Below are positions 1-6,053 of a DNA stretch of 7,105 nt, in pieces. The position numbers and the translations under genes are program-made. The notes beneath the pieces were generated by a model that was not told the DNA's origin, made no database searches, and saw nothing but the letters and a program-made list of their open reading frames with translations. Origin of the DNA: Chlorobium sp. (lineage in GTDB: Bacteria; Bacteroidota; Chlorobiia; Chlorobiales; Chlorobiaceae); assembly GCA_026193435.1 (NCBI GenBank), contig JAPHUN010000064.1, positions 1 through 7,105 of the forward strand, read 5' to 3'. Positions within the stretch are counted from its first letter, which is position 1, and the number at the start of each line of letters is the position of its first letter.

Positions 1-1
1 G

Positions 2-1000
2 AAAGGTTATGGAGCCGGGATCATCACGAGATATTCAATGATCAGGGACAAGCTTCCTGAAGCTGCGGAATTCCATACAATGCGTATCCAGGCGCCTCCC
101 GGATTGCATTACAATACAAAATCGCTCAGAGAAATCTGTGATATATGGGAAAAGCACGGTACAGGTCTTATCACCTTGCATGGCCAGACCGGTGATATCA
201 TGCTGCAGGGTATCGAGGCCGACAAGGTTCAGGACTGTTTTGACGAATTGAACCAGAAAGGCTGGGATCTCGGCGGTGCTGGAGCGGGAATGCGTACCGG
301 TGTTTCCTGTGCTGGACCCGCACGCTGTGAACAGGCATGCTACGATACGCTCGAGATGCATGAAAAAGTCATGAAGCATTTTGTGGGTGCGGTTCACCGT
401 CCGGAATGGAACTATAAATTCAAACTCAAGTTTTCAGGCTGCCCGAACGATTGTACCAACGCTATCATGCGTTCAGATATAGCCGTGATCGGCATGTGGC
501 GCGACTCGATCCAGATGGACGAATCAGCGGTAAAGGAGTGGGTTGATGAAAACGGTATGGAGAAGCTGGTCAACGAGGTTGTCAGTCTCTGTCCTACAAG
601 GGCGATTTCGCTCAAAGAAGGCGGTATCGACATAGATAACGGCAACTGCGTTCATTGTATGCACTGCCTGAACGTTATGCCTAAAGCGCTTTCGCCGGGC
701 AAGGAAAGAGGCGTTGCTCTTCTGATGGGGGCCAAGAGTACCCTTAAGGTTGGTTTCAACGTGGGCTCGATGGTTGTGCCGTTCATGAAGATGGAAACCG
801 AAGAGGATATCGAGGAGTTTATCGATCTTGCTGATGAAATTATTGACTGGTGGGATGATAACGGTCTTGATCACGAAAGACTCGGTGAAACCATCGAACG
901 CGTCAGCATGAAGCAGTTCCTGGATGGTGTCGGACTGGAACCGAGCATCGATATGGTTTCGAGGCCGCGTGACAACCCGTATTTCAAGACGAAGTATTGA
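2..1000 (+). CDS. dsrA: Dissimilatory sulfite reductase alpha subunit (5'-truncated)
   Basis: This is the catalytic alpha subunit of cytoplasmic siroheme sulfite reductase, which acts with DsrB as an A2B2 enzyme and in phototrophic sulfur oxidisers runs in reverse (sulfane sulfur to sulfite). The reading frame is open from base 2 (KGYGAGIITRYSMIRDK), so the gene enters from the left edge. 332 residues are visible; compared with the usual 400-440, roughly the first 80-100 are missing. The siroheme/[4Fe-4S] cysteine set is complete: C-X5-C (SCAGPARC, bases 308-328) and C-X3-C (GCPNDC, bases 440-454). An inserted ferredoxin-like domain follows, with CPTRAI (from base 590) and CVHCMHCLNVMP (from base 647). 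The MP in place of CP is, as I recall, normal for DsrA, the fourth cluster ligand being the upstream Cys. The C-terminus (KQFLDGVGLEPS...) is typical. dsrB follows after 73 bases. The identification is secure. Confidence 0.97.
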   Translation, partial: KGYGAGIITRYSMIRDKLPEAAEFHTMRIQAPPGLHYNTKSLREICDIWEKHGTGLITLHGQTGDIMLQGIEADKVQDCFDELNQKGWDLGGAGAGMRTGVSCAGPARCEQACYDTLEMHEKVMKHFVGAVHRPEWNYKFKLKFSGCPNDCTNAIMRSDIAVIGMWRDSIQMDESAVKEWVDENGMEKLVNEVVSLCPTRAISLKEGGIDIDNGNCVHCMHCLNVMPKALSPGKERGVALLMGAKSTLKVGFNVGSMVVPFMKMETEEDIEEFIDLADEIIDWWDDNGLDHERLGETIERVSMKQFLDGVGLEPSIDMVSRPRDNPYFKTKY

Positions 1001-1061
1001 GCAGGAAGTACGGTACCGGCATAAAAAGAATACAATCTCGAAAAGAGACAAATTACAATGT

Positions 1062-1066
1062 GAGGG
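1062..1066 (+). promoter_or_regulatory. Ribosome binding site of dsrB
   Basis: GAGGG lies 7 bases before the ATG at 1074. It decides the dsrB start: the frame is open back to 924 with an ATG there, but that start would lie inside dsrA and would add about 50 residues unlike any DsrB. Confidence 0.75.
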
Positions 1067-1073
1067 AAACAAT

Positions 1074-2153
1074 ATGAGCAGTCCTGAAAGAACATGGAAA
1101 ACCGTAGAGTCGGGCCCTTATCCGTATAAAGAGGGTCTCCATCCGGTTATGCAAAAAAACTACGGCAAGTGGAAGTATCACGAATATCCCCAGCCGGGTG
1201 TGTTGAAGCATGTTGCTGAAAGCGGTGATGTTATCTATACCGTTCGTGCAGGTACGCCTCGACAGGATTCAGTTGATTTCATCAGAAGTCTCTGTGACGT
1301 CGCTGATAAACATGCTGACGGCTATCTGAGGTTTACTACCCGGAACAATGTCGAGTTTATGACTCCGGATGCAGAGAAGGTGCAGCCGATGATCGATGAT
1401 CTTGAAAGCAGGGGTATCCCTGTCGGCGGGACAGGCAAGACCGTTTCTCCGATAGCGCACACGCAGGGATGGCTTCACTGCGATATTCCGGCTACCGATG
1501 CGTCCGGTGTTGTCAAGGCGCTTATGGATGAGATGATCGAAGACTTCAGGGGTATGAATCTCCCTAACAAGGTAAAGATCGTCACCCAGTGCTGCGAGCT
1601 GAACTGCGGCGGTCAGGGCGATATTGCTATTATCGTCAAGCATACCCGTCCTCCCCGTATCAATCATGAGAGCCTCAGTGAAATCTGTGAGCTTCCAAAA
1701 GTGGTCGCCCGCTGCCCTGTTGCGGCGATTCGTCCGACAGTCGTTGACGGGAAGAAATCCCTGGTTATCGATGAGGATAAATGTATGTATTGCGGTGCCT
1801 GTTTCGGGGCGTGCCCTTCGATGGAGATCAACCATCCTGAACACTCCAAGTTTGCGATCTGGGTTGCCGGCAAGAACAGTAACGCCCGTTCAAAACCGAC
1901 GCTTATGAGTCTCGTGGCTCACGGTCTGCCGAATAATCCTCCGCGCTGGCCTGAAGTGAGTGCTGTTGTCAAGCAGATCCTTGAAGCATACCGTGAAGGG
2001 GCGCGCCCATGGGAAAGACTGGGTGAATGGGTGAACAGGATTGGCTGGAAACAGTTCTTTGAGGAAACCGGTCTAACCTTTGATGAGGATATGATCGATA
2101 ACTACAGACATGCTCGAACAACATTCAATCAGTCCGCTCACGTACGGTTCTGA
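1074..2153 (+). CDS. dsrB: Dissimilatory sulfite reductase beta subunit
   Basis: DsrB is the partner of DsrA in the cytoplasmic sulfite reductase. In structurally known DsrAB the catalytically active siroheme is bound on the DsrB side, and the C-terminal arm of DsrC enters the cleft between the subunits. The 359-residue length is normal for the family. Visible elements are the N-terminal sulfite reductase half-domain (about 35-130), HCDIPATD with C136, and the siroheme/[4Fe-4S] motif TQCCELNCGG (C173, C174, C178). The ferredoxin domain has RCPVAAI (C214) and CMYCGACFGACP (C237, C240, C243, C247). The conserved tail is RLGEWVNRIGWKQFFEETGL. The start at 1074 is supported by the GAGGG site and by the fit to the DsrB N-terminus. 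The frame is uninterrupted, which is worth noting because I recall a frameshifted dsrB copy in one green sulfur bacterium. dsrL begins 20 bases downstream, consistent with one operon. Confidence 0.97.
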   Translation: MSSPERTWKTVESGPYPYKEGLHPVMQKNYGKWKYHEYPQPGVLKHVAESGDVIYTVRAGTPRQDSVDFIRSLCDVADKHADGYLRFTTRNNVEFMTPDAEKVQPMIDDLESRGIPVGGTGKTVSPIAHTQGWLHCDIPATDASGVVKALMDEMIEDFRGMNLPNKVKIVTQCCELNCGGQGDIAIIVKHTRPPRINHESLSEICELPKVVARCPVAAIRPTVVDGKKSLVIDEDKCMYCGACFGACPSMEINHPEHSKFAIWVAGKNSNARSKPTLMSLVAHGLPNNPPRWPEVSAVVKQILEAYREGARPWERLGEWVNRIGWKQFFEETGLTFDEDMIDNYRHARTTFNQSAHVRF

Positions 2154-2161
2154 TAAAAGGC

Positions 2162-2167
2162 AAGGAG
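2162..2167 (+). promoter_or_regulatory. Ribosome binding site of dsrL
   Basis: AAGGAG lies 6 bases before the dsrL ATG at 2174. It is the best-matched Shine-Dalgarno sequence in the window. Confidence 0.75.
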
Positions 2168-2173
2168 TAGAAT

Positions 2174-3913
2174 ATGAGTCAAATTAATCCTACTGAGTCA
2201 AATCCGATTCTTGATTTTGCGCTCAATTACGAGTATCCGCCATACAAGGATCAGGTAGGAACTGATAAAATAGTTGCTTTCGGGGATGCAAGTCACAAGT
2301 GCCCTATTTATGTAGAGCAGCAGCCGCCCTGCAACGATGCCTGTCCGGCAGGCAATGACATTCGTGCATGGCTGACGACCATGCAGCAGGTGAAGAACAA
2401 GAAATGGAGCATGGATGAGGCATACAAGCAGCTCTGGAAAGAGGTGAGCAAGACGCAGCCTTTGCCGGCTGTTTGCGGCCGGGTTTGCCCCAATCCCTGT
2501 GAAGGCAGCTGTAACAGAACCGAGAAAGAGGGCTCTGTCAGTATCAATGCCTATGAACGATGGATAGGGGACTATGCGATAAAAAACGGCTTCGAACATG
2601 AAAAGCTGACGGATGAGAAACGGCCGGAGAAAATCGCTGTTGTAGGATCGGGCCCTGCGGGTTTGAGCTGTGCTTTTCAGCTTGCGCGCCGGGGTTACGA
2701 TGTCACCATCTTTGAGGCATTCCAGGAAACCGGCGGTATGCTTCGTTACGGCATTCCCGCCTACAGGCTTCCTCGTGAAGTGATCGATGCCGAGGTCGCG
2801 GCGATCGAGAGGATGGGCGTGGAAATACGATGTAACACTGTTGTCGGTAAAGACATCAGTCTTGACGAACTCAAGGAGAAGTATGACTCGGTCTATCTTG
2901 GTATCGGTGCACATAAGGGTATCAAGCTTGGAATGGAAGGTGAGGATGCTGACAATGTCTTTTCCGGCGCTGAGTTTCTCAACCGTATTCATGCGGGAAA
3001 AAGCGTTGCTATCGGCGACCGGGTTGTCGTTATCGGTGGCGGAGATACAGCTATTGACGCCGCGCGCGTTTCGCTCAGGCTGGGCGCAAAAGTGACTATC
3101 CTCTACAGACGTACACGAAACGAGATGCCTGCAATCGCTCCGGAAATCGAGGAGGCGCTTGAAGAGAATGTGGATATTCGGTTTTTGACCGCTCCGATAG
3201 GGATTGTTACCGAAAACGGCAGAGCTGTTGCCGTCAGATGCCAGCGCATGGAACTTGGCGAGCCGGATAAAAGCGGACGCAGAAGACCTGTCGCGGTTGA
3301 GGGTTCTGAATTTGAAGTACCGTGTACGGCGCTTATTCCCGCTATCAGTCAGGAACCTGAATGGCTGGATGCCGAACGGTATGTCAGTGGCCGGGACTGG
3401 CTGAAGCCCGGAAAGGATTTTTCTCTCGAGGACGGAGTGTATACCGGTGGCGACGCGATTAACCTGGGCCTTGTCTGCGGTGCTATCGGCGATGGCCGAA
3501 AAGCGGCAGAAAATATTCATGCCCGGTTCACCGGAGAGTTTCCTCCGATGAAAGAGAAAAAAGTCATCAAGCCTTCTGAAATGTCAATGGAGTACTATGA
3601 GGACGCGGAAAGGAACGAAAGGACTCACCTTGCTCCGGATGTTCGGCTGAAAGGCGGTCTCGATCTTGAGATTGACCAGGGAATTACCGAAGAACAGTTC
3701 ATGAAGGAGGCGCATCGTTGCATGAGCTGCGGTCTGTGTTTCGACTGTAAACAGTGTGTTTCATTCTGTCCGCACGGAACGATCAAACGCTTCAAGGACA
3801 ACCCTGTCGGAGAGGTGGTATACACCAAATATTCCGAATGTGAGGGCTGCCATTTATGCCATGAAATATGCCCGTGCGGTTATATTCAGATGGGTGGCGC
3901 CGATGGCCTTTAA
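2174..3913 (+). CDS. dsrL: DsrL, NAD(P)H-dependent iron-sulfur flavoprotein
   Basis: DsrL is a cytoplasmic GltD/NfnB-type oxidoreductase that in sulfur oxidisers takes electrons from reverse DsrAB and passes them to NAD(P)+. Domains in order: an N-terminal Fe-S domain with C43, C53, C57 and then CGRVCPNPCEGSC (C101, C105, C109, C113); an FAD Rossmann motif VVGSGPAG (G158, G160, G163); an NAD(P) Rossmann motif VVIGGGDTA (288-293) followed by YRRTR (311-315), whose arginines resemble those that hold the NADPH 2'-phosphate in GltD-like enzymes. Next are the second FAD motif TGGDAINLG (424-432) and a C-terminal ferredoxin domain with CMSCGLCFDCKQCVSFCP (516-533) and CEGCHLCHEICPC (556-568). At 579 residues it is shorter than the roughly 650-residue Allochromatium protein (length from memory); I believe this shorter form is usual in green sulfur bacteria. 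The gene sits directly after dsrB, as expected for its electron-transfer partnership. Confidence 0.93.
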   Translation: MSQINPTESNPILDFALNYEYPPYKDQVGTDKIVAFGDASHKCPIYVEQQPPCNDACPAGNDIRAWLTTMQQVKNKKWSMDEAYKQLWKEVSKTQPLPAVCGRVCPNPCEGSCNRTEKEGSVSINAYERWIGDYAIKNGFEHEKLTDEKRPEKIAVVGSGPAGLSCAFQLARRGYDVTIFEAFQETGGMLRYGIPAYRLPREVIDAEVAAIERMGVEIRCNTVVGKDISLDELKEKYDSVYLGIGAHKGIKLGMEGEDADNVFSGAEFLNRIHAGKSVAIGDRVVVIGGGDTAIDAARVSLRLGAKVTILYRRTRNEMPAIAPEIEEALEENVDIRFLTAPIGIVTENGRAVAVRCQRMELGEPDKSGRRRPVAVEGSEFEVPCTALIPAISQEPEWLDAERYVSGRDWLKPGKDFSLEDGVYTGGDAINLGLVCGAIGDGRKAAENIHARFTGEFPPMKEKKVIKPSEMSMEYYEDAERNERTHLAPDVRLKGGLDLEIDQGITEEQFMKEAHRCMSCGLCFDCKQCVSFCPHGTIKRFKDNPVGEVVYTKYSECEGCHLCHEICPCGYIQMGGADGL

Positions 3914-3927
3914 TGAAATTAAATGAT

Positions 3928-3932
3928 GGAGG
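3928..3932 (+). promoter_or_regulatory. Ribosome binding site of the dsrU-position gene
   Basis: GGAGG lies 10 bases before the ATG at 3943 and favours that start over the in-frame ATG at 3913, which overlaps the dsrL stop (TAATG) and has no comparable site. Confidence 0.65.
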
Positions 3933-3942
3933 TATCAGGCTT

Positions 3943-4314
3943 ATGTTTGAAGATATGATCCCTCAGGTGGAGGAAGCGGTCAAGATTTCCAGAAGCTGGG
4001 CTGAAAATGGCTGGCCGATGGGTTTCGGACCGAAAAGCGCGGAAGTGAACTCTCTTGAAGCGGCTGAAGCGTTACCTGTTTCGTTTATTTATCGTGAAGA
4101 TGCGGTAAACTACTGGCATCAGGTTGAGCTTCTGGGTAATGATGCGGCAGACTCGGGAGAGAAAGCGATCAGCGCTATGCGAAGTGGTGACGCCAAGGCT
4201 GTAGAGAATGCCCTCTATCTGTCACAGTATATCGAAAAACCTTTGGCAGGTAAGACGAGCACATGGAAGTCTCTTTACGAGGCGCTCAAAGAAAAAACGG
4301 CGGAGTGCGCGTAA
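3943..4314 (+). CDS. dsrU: Small conserved dsr-cluster protein, DsrU position, function unknown
   Basis: I do not recognise a domain in this 123-residue protein. The name rests on position: in green sulfur bacteria a short gene called dsrU lies between dsrL and dsrE. It has no signal peptide or membrane segment, so it is probably cytoplasmic, and it looks mainly alpha-helical. The N-terminal third is tryptophan- and glycine-rich (RSWAENGWPMGFGP, 17-30). The middle reads VSFIYREDAVNYWHQVELLG (46-65), followed by charged amphipathic stretches (66-99 and 106-119). There is a single cysteine, C122, next to last; no metal or cofactor motif is visible. The 3943 start has a good GGAGG; the ATG at 3913 would add ten residues. 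A strong hairpin is built around its stop codon. A role as a small accessory or partner of DsrL or DsrEFH is possible from context only. Confidence 0.75.
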   Translation: MFEDMIPQVEEAVKISRSWAENGWPMGFGPKSAEVNSLEAAEALPVSFIYREDAVNYWHQVELLGNDAADSGEKAISAMRSGDAKAVENALYLSQYIEKPLAGKTSTWKSLYEALKEKTAECA

Positions 4315-4323
4315 GCGTACTCC
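4302..4323 (+). other. Perfect 9-bp hairpin enclosing the dsrU stop codon
   Basis: The left arm 4302-4310 (GGAGTGCGC) pairs with 4315-4323 (GCGTACTCC) with one G-U pair, leaving a GUAA loop of the stable GNRA class that contains the TAA stop (4312-4314). It is not followed directly by a U-run, so it looks more like an mRNA stability, processing or attenuation element between dsrU and dsrE than a simple terminator. A competing small hairpin overlaps its right arm. Confidence 0.6.
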
Positions 4324-4337
4324 ACCGGGAGTCTTTT
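4319..4337 (+). other. Competing hairpin followed by a short T-run (attenuator-like)
   Basis: ACTCC (4319-4323) can pair with GGAGT (4328-4332) across an ACCG loop, and CTTTT (4333-4337) follows. This 5-bp stem cannot form together with the 9-bp hairpin at 4302-4323 because both use 4319-4323. It is short and the T-run is only four bases, so as a terminator it would be weak. Confidence 0.35.
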
Positions 4338-4360
4338 CGATCAACTGAATTGTAAAAACT

Positions 4361-4720
4361 GTGAAAATAGGAATTTTGCTCAAGGAAGGGCCCTACAATC
4401 ATCAGGCTTCCGATTCTGCCTATAAATTTGCAGAGGCAGCTATCAAAAAAGGGCATACGGTCGATGCTGTGTTCCTGTACAATGACGGTGTGACCAATGT
4501 TTCCAAACATATGGATCCCCCTCAGGATGACAGGGATATCGCAAAACGCTGGAATGAATTAGGTGAAAAACACGGTGTAGAGGTTCTGGCTTGTATTGCC
4601 GCTTCGAAACGCCGGGGAATCAGTGACGAGGTCATTATCGAGAAAGGTGAAATAACCGGTCTCGGAACCTTGACCGACATAGCCATCCGCAATGACAGAT
4701 TAGTAACTTTTGGAGACTAA
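4361..4720 (+). CDS. dsrE: DsrE, sulfurtransferase subunit
   Basis: DsrE is the active-cysteine subunit of the cytoplasmic DsrE2F2H2 complex, which carries persulfide sulfur and exchanges it with DsrC. The 119-residue protein has the DsrE/TusD fold pattern: an N-terminal strand (MKIGILLKEGPY), a helix (SDSAYKFAEAAIKKGH), a second strand (TVDAVFLYNDGV) and the strand VEVLACIAASKRRGI, whose C78 is the only cysteine. It lies at the same number as the essential Cys78 I recall for Allochromatium DsrE. The start is GTG at 4361; an in-frame stop at 4346 rules out an upstream start, and no Shine-Dalgarno sequence is visible in the preceding 20 bases. It lies 46 bases after dsrU and 17 bases before dsrF. 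It is homologous to TusD of tRNA thiolation, but the neighbours make the dsr role clear. Confidence 0.95.
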   Translation: MKIGILLKEGPYNHQASDSAYKFAEAAIKKGHTVDAVFLYNDGVTNVSKHMDPPQDDRDIAKRWNELGEKHGVEVLACIAASKRRGISDEVIIEKGEITGLGTLTDIAIRNDRLVTFGD

Positions 4721-4737
4721 ACCGTATTCTCTTTACA

Positions 4738-5103
4738 ATGGAAGACGTTAAAAAAATTATGCATGTGATGCGCAGGGCGCCTCACGGTTCGATCTACACC
4801 TACGAAGGTCTTGAAATGATTCTCATTATGGCCGCTTACGAGCAGGATCTTTCTGTTGCTTTCATCGGGGACGGTGTGTACGCACTGAAGAAGGATCAGG
4901 ATACCGCCGGAATTGGAATCAAGGGTTTTGCAAAAACATTCATGGCTCTCGACGGGTATGATGTTGAAAAGCTGTATGTCGATAAGGCATCGCTTGAAGA
5001 GCGTGGACTGACGGAGGACGATCTGCTTGTGGATGTTGAGGTGCTTACCTCGGATGAGATAGGAAAGCTCATGAACGAGCAGGATGTCGTGATTCCGCAT
5101 TAA
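4738..5103 (+). CDS. dsrF: DsrF, sulfurtransferase complex subunit
   Basis: DsrF is the TusC-like structural subunit of the DsrEFH heterohexamer. The 121-residue protein shows the family pattern: VMRRAPHGSIYTYEGLEMILIMAAYEQDLSVAFIGDGVYAL (10-50), then DTAGIGIKGF and the late LYVDKASLEERGLTEDDL helix-loop, which matches DsrF/TusC proteins. It contains no cysteine at all, so it cannot carry persulfide itself; sulfur chemistry in the complex should rest on DsrE C78 and possibly the DsrH cysteine. The ATG at 4738 is chosen because its N-terminus (MEDVKKIMHVMRRAPHG) fits the family. No good ribosome binding site precedes it; the nearest GGAG (4711-4714) is 23 bases away, inside the end of dsrE, so translation may depend on dsrE. 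Confidence 0.94.
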   Translation: MEDVKKIMHVMRRAPHGSIYTYEGLEMILIMAAYEQDLSVAFIGDGVYALKKDQDTAGIGIKGFAKTFMALDGYDVEKLYVDKASLEERGLTEDDLLVDVEVLTSDEIGKLMNEQDVVIPH

Positions 5104-5119
5104 GACCATTTTCAGCATG

Positions 5120-5136
5120 ACAGCCTTTCGGGCTGT
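5120..5136 (+). other. Hairpin in the dsrF-dsrH gap
   Basis: ACAGCC (5120-5125) and GGCTGT (5131-5136) form a perfect 6-bp stem around TTTCG, which two G-U pairs could extend. No T-run follows, so termination is unlikely. It is the only clear structure in the 69 bases between dsrF and the dsrH start and may protect or process the dsrEF part of the message. Confidence 0.45.
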
Positions 5137-5172
5137 TGCAATGTCAATAACCAAGAAACGTTGAGCCTTACC

Positions 5173-5466
5173 ATGTTACATACGATCAATAAATCACCAT
5201 TTGAAAGCACCACGTTTGAAACGTGCGTCAGTTTCGTTCAGCCCGGTGACCCGATTCTTTTTCTTGAGGATGGCGTTTATGCCGTTCAGGCAGCCAACAG
5301 GTTCTCATCCAGGCTTGAAAATATCATGAAGACCAATCCTGTCTATGCCCTGCAGCCGGACCTGAGCGCCCGCGGACTTGGTGCCGTTACCAATGGCGTT
5401 ACACCCGTTGATTATGAAGGGTTTGTCGACCTGGTTGAAGAGCATCAGGTGAACACCTGGCTCTGA
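5173..5466 (+). CDS. dsrH: DsrH, sulfurtransferase complex subunit
   Basis: DsrH is the TusB-like third subunit of the cytoplasmic DsrEFH complex. From the ATG at 5173 the product has 97 residues and begins MLHTINKSPFES, which closely resembles the known DsrH N-terminus. Other family landmarks are DPILFLEDGVYAVQ (28-41), YALQPDLSARGL (58-69) and the C-terminal VDYEGFVDLVEEHQVNTWL. C18 lies where I recall the single DsrH cysteine (Cys20) of Allochromatium. An in-frame TTG at 5161 would add MSLT; neither start has a convincing ribosome binding site, and the ATG is preferred because it matches the usual beginning of the family. The following 86 bases to dsrT form one of the longest gaps in the window. 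Confidence 0.93.
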   Translation: MLHTINKSPFESTTFETCVSFVQPGDPILFLEDGVYAVQAANRFSSRLENIMKTNPVYALQPDLSARGLGAVTNGVTPVDYEGFVDLVEEHQVNTWL

Positions 5467-5552
5467 CGGATAGAAAATTATGCGGAATTGACATTCCTTT
5501 CTGCGTGATTGCTGTTGCATATTATATCTAAGACATGTACTTTGTTTAGCTT
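5467..5552 (+). promoter_or_regulatory. AT-rich dsrH-dsrT gap, weak promoter candidate
   Basis: The gap contains a perfect TTGACA (5488-5493) and an AT-rich TATTAT (5520-5525), but they are 26 bases apart, too far for a standard sigma-70 promoter. No hairpin with a T-run is seen. It may simply be a spacer, or it may hold a secondary promoter for dsrT-M-K. Confidence 0.2.
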
Positions 5553-6053
5553 ATGCACACGTATTTTATGGGGCGTTTCGCGAAGGACATGAATAGAGAG
5601 ATTGTACATCTTATACGGGAAAAACGGCAGATAGTGCTTGATCAATGGCAGGGATACGTGCTGTCGTTATTTCCGGTTACGATGAAGTCAGCTACCCCGA
5701 TAGCACAGGCGATTGAGAGTGGATTAGGCGATGTACTCGATAGCTTTGAAACGACGCCTGAAAAACGTACTGCCGCACTTGCCGGAGTAATCAGAATTCT
5801 CGCGGTTCAGAGTTTTTCCCCATCAAAATCGATGTCGGTTTTTTTTGCCTTGCGATCGATTCTGCGGGAAATCGGAGGTTCTGAGAAAAGACAGATAAAA
5901 CAGAAACACTGGGATGAATTTCAAACCAGTATGGAGCATCTCACACTCGAAGCATTCGATAGTTACATGGTACACCGTGAAAAAATCTATCAGCTCAAGG
6001 TCGATGAAAGCTTACGGCAGTCGTTCATGACGCGGAGGGGGACCAGAGCATGA
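5553..6053 (+). CDS. dsrT: DsrT, RsbRD N-terminal-like helical protein
   Basis: By position between dsrH and dsrM this is DsrT of green sulfur bacteria. The 166-residue sequence resembles the RsbRD N-terminal domain (a globin-like helical sensor module). It has a first helix REIVHLIREKRQIVLDQW (15-32), the segment PIAQAIESGLGDVLDSF (49-65) and the characteristic VIRILAVQSFSPSKSMSVFFALRSILREI (79-107), close to the IRAVQDFSPSQA signature. The C-terminal 60 residues are helical and charged. No STAS, kinase or membrane segment is attached, so it is a stand-alone domain, probably cytoplasmic. Proteins with this domain also occur beside dsrMKJOP in sulfate reducers, as I recall, suggesting a link to the DsrMKJOP complex; the exact function is not known to me. 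The ATG at 5553 lacks a ribosome binding site; in-frame ATGs at 5568 and 5589 are alternatives, the last giving the more usual domain start (MNREIVHLI). Its stop overlaps the dsrM start by four bases (ATGA). Confidence 0.8.
   Translation: MHTYFMGRFAKDMNREIVHLIREKRQIVLDQWQGYVLSLFPVTMKSATPIAQAIESGLGDVLDSFETTPEKRTAALAGVIRILAVQSFSPSKSMSVFFALRSILREIGGSEKRQIKQKHWDEFQTSMEHLTLEAFDSYMVHREKIYQLKVDESLRQSFMTRRGTRA
6034..6038 (+). promoter_or_regulatory. Ribosome binding site of dsrM
   Basis: GGAGG, continued by three more G, lies inside the end of dsrT, 11 bases before the dsrM ATG at 6050. With the ATGA overlap it points to coupled translation of dsrT and dsrM. Confidence 0.65.

Noticed and set aside
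647..685. DsrA ferredoxin motif apparently missing its fourth cysteine (CVHCMHCLNVMP)
   Set aside because: As I recall, the MP form is normal in DsrA, with the fourth ligand supplied by the upstream CPTRAI cysteine, which is present.
1011..1018. CGGTACCG palindrome in the dsrA-dsrB gap as an operator
   Set aside because: An 8-base palindrome without spacer or second copy is easily found by chance and has no supporting context.
924..1073. dsrB frame open upstream into dsrA, suggesting an N-terminal extension or overlap
   Set aside because: The ATG at 1074 has a good ribosome binding site and matches the DsrB N-terminus; the upstream part is out-of-frame dsrA sequence.
2198..3520. A 440-codon open frame on the minus strand opposite dsrL
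   Set aside because: The + strand has a full DsrL with all its motifs; the antisense translation shows no recognisable domain and is a by-product of codon bias.
3719..3877. Eleven cysteines in the last 65 residues of DsrL, seemingly extra cluster ligands
   Set aside because: CxxCGxCFxCxxCxxxCP is a familiar pattern at the C-terminus of GltD-like iron-sulfur oxidoreductases, so it is not unusual.
5488..5520. Sigma-54 type promoter before dsrT (TTGCAT at 5515-5520)
   Set aside because: The required GG at the -24 position is absent (GT at 5505-5506).
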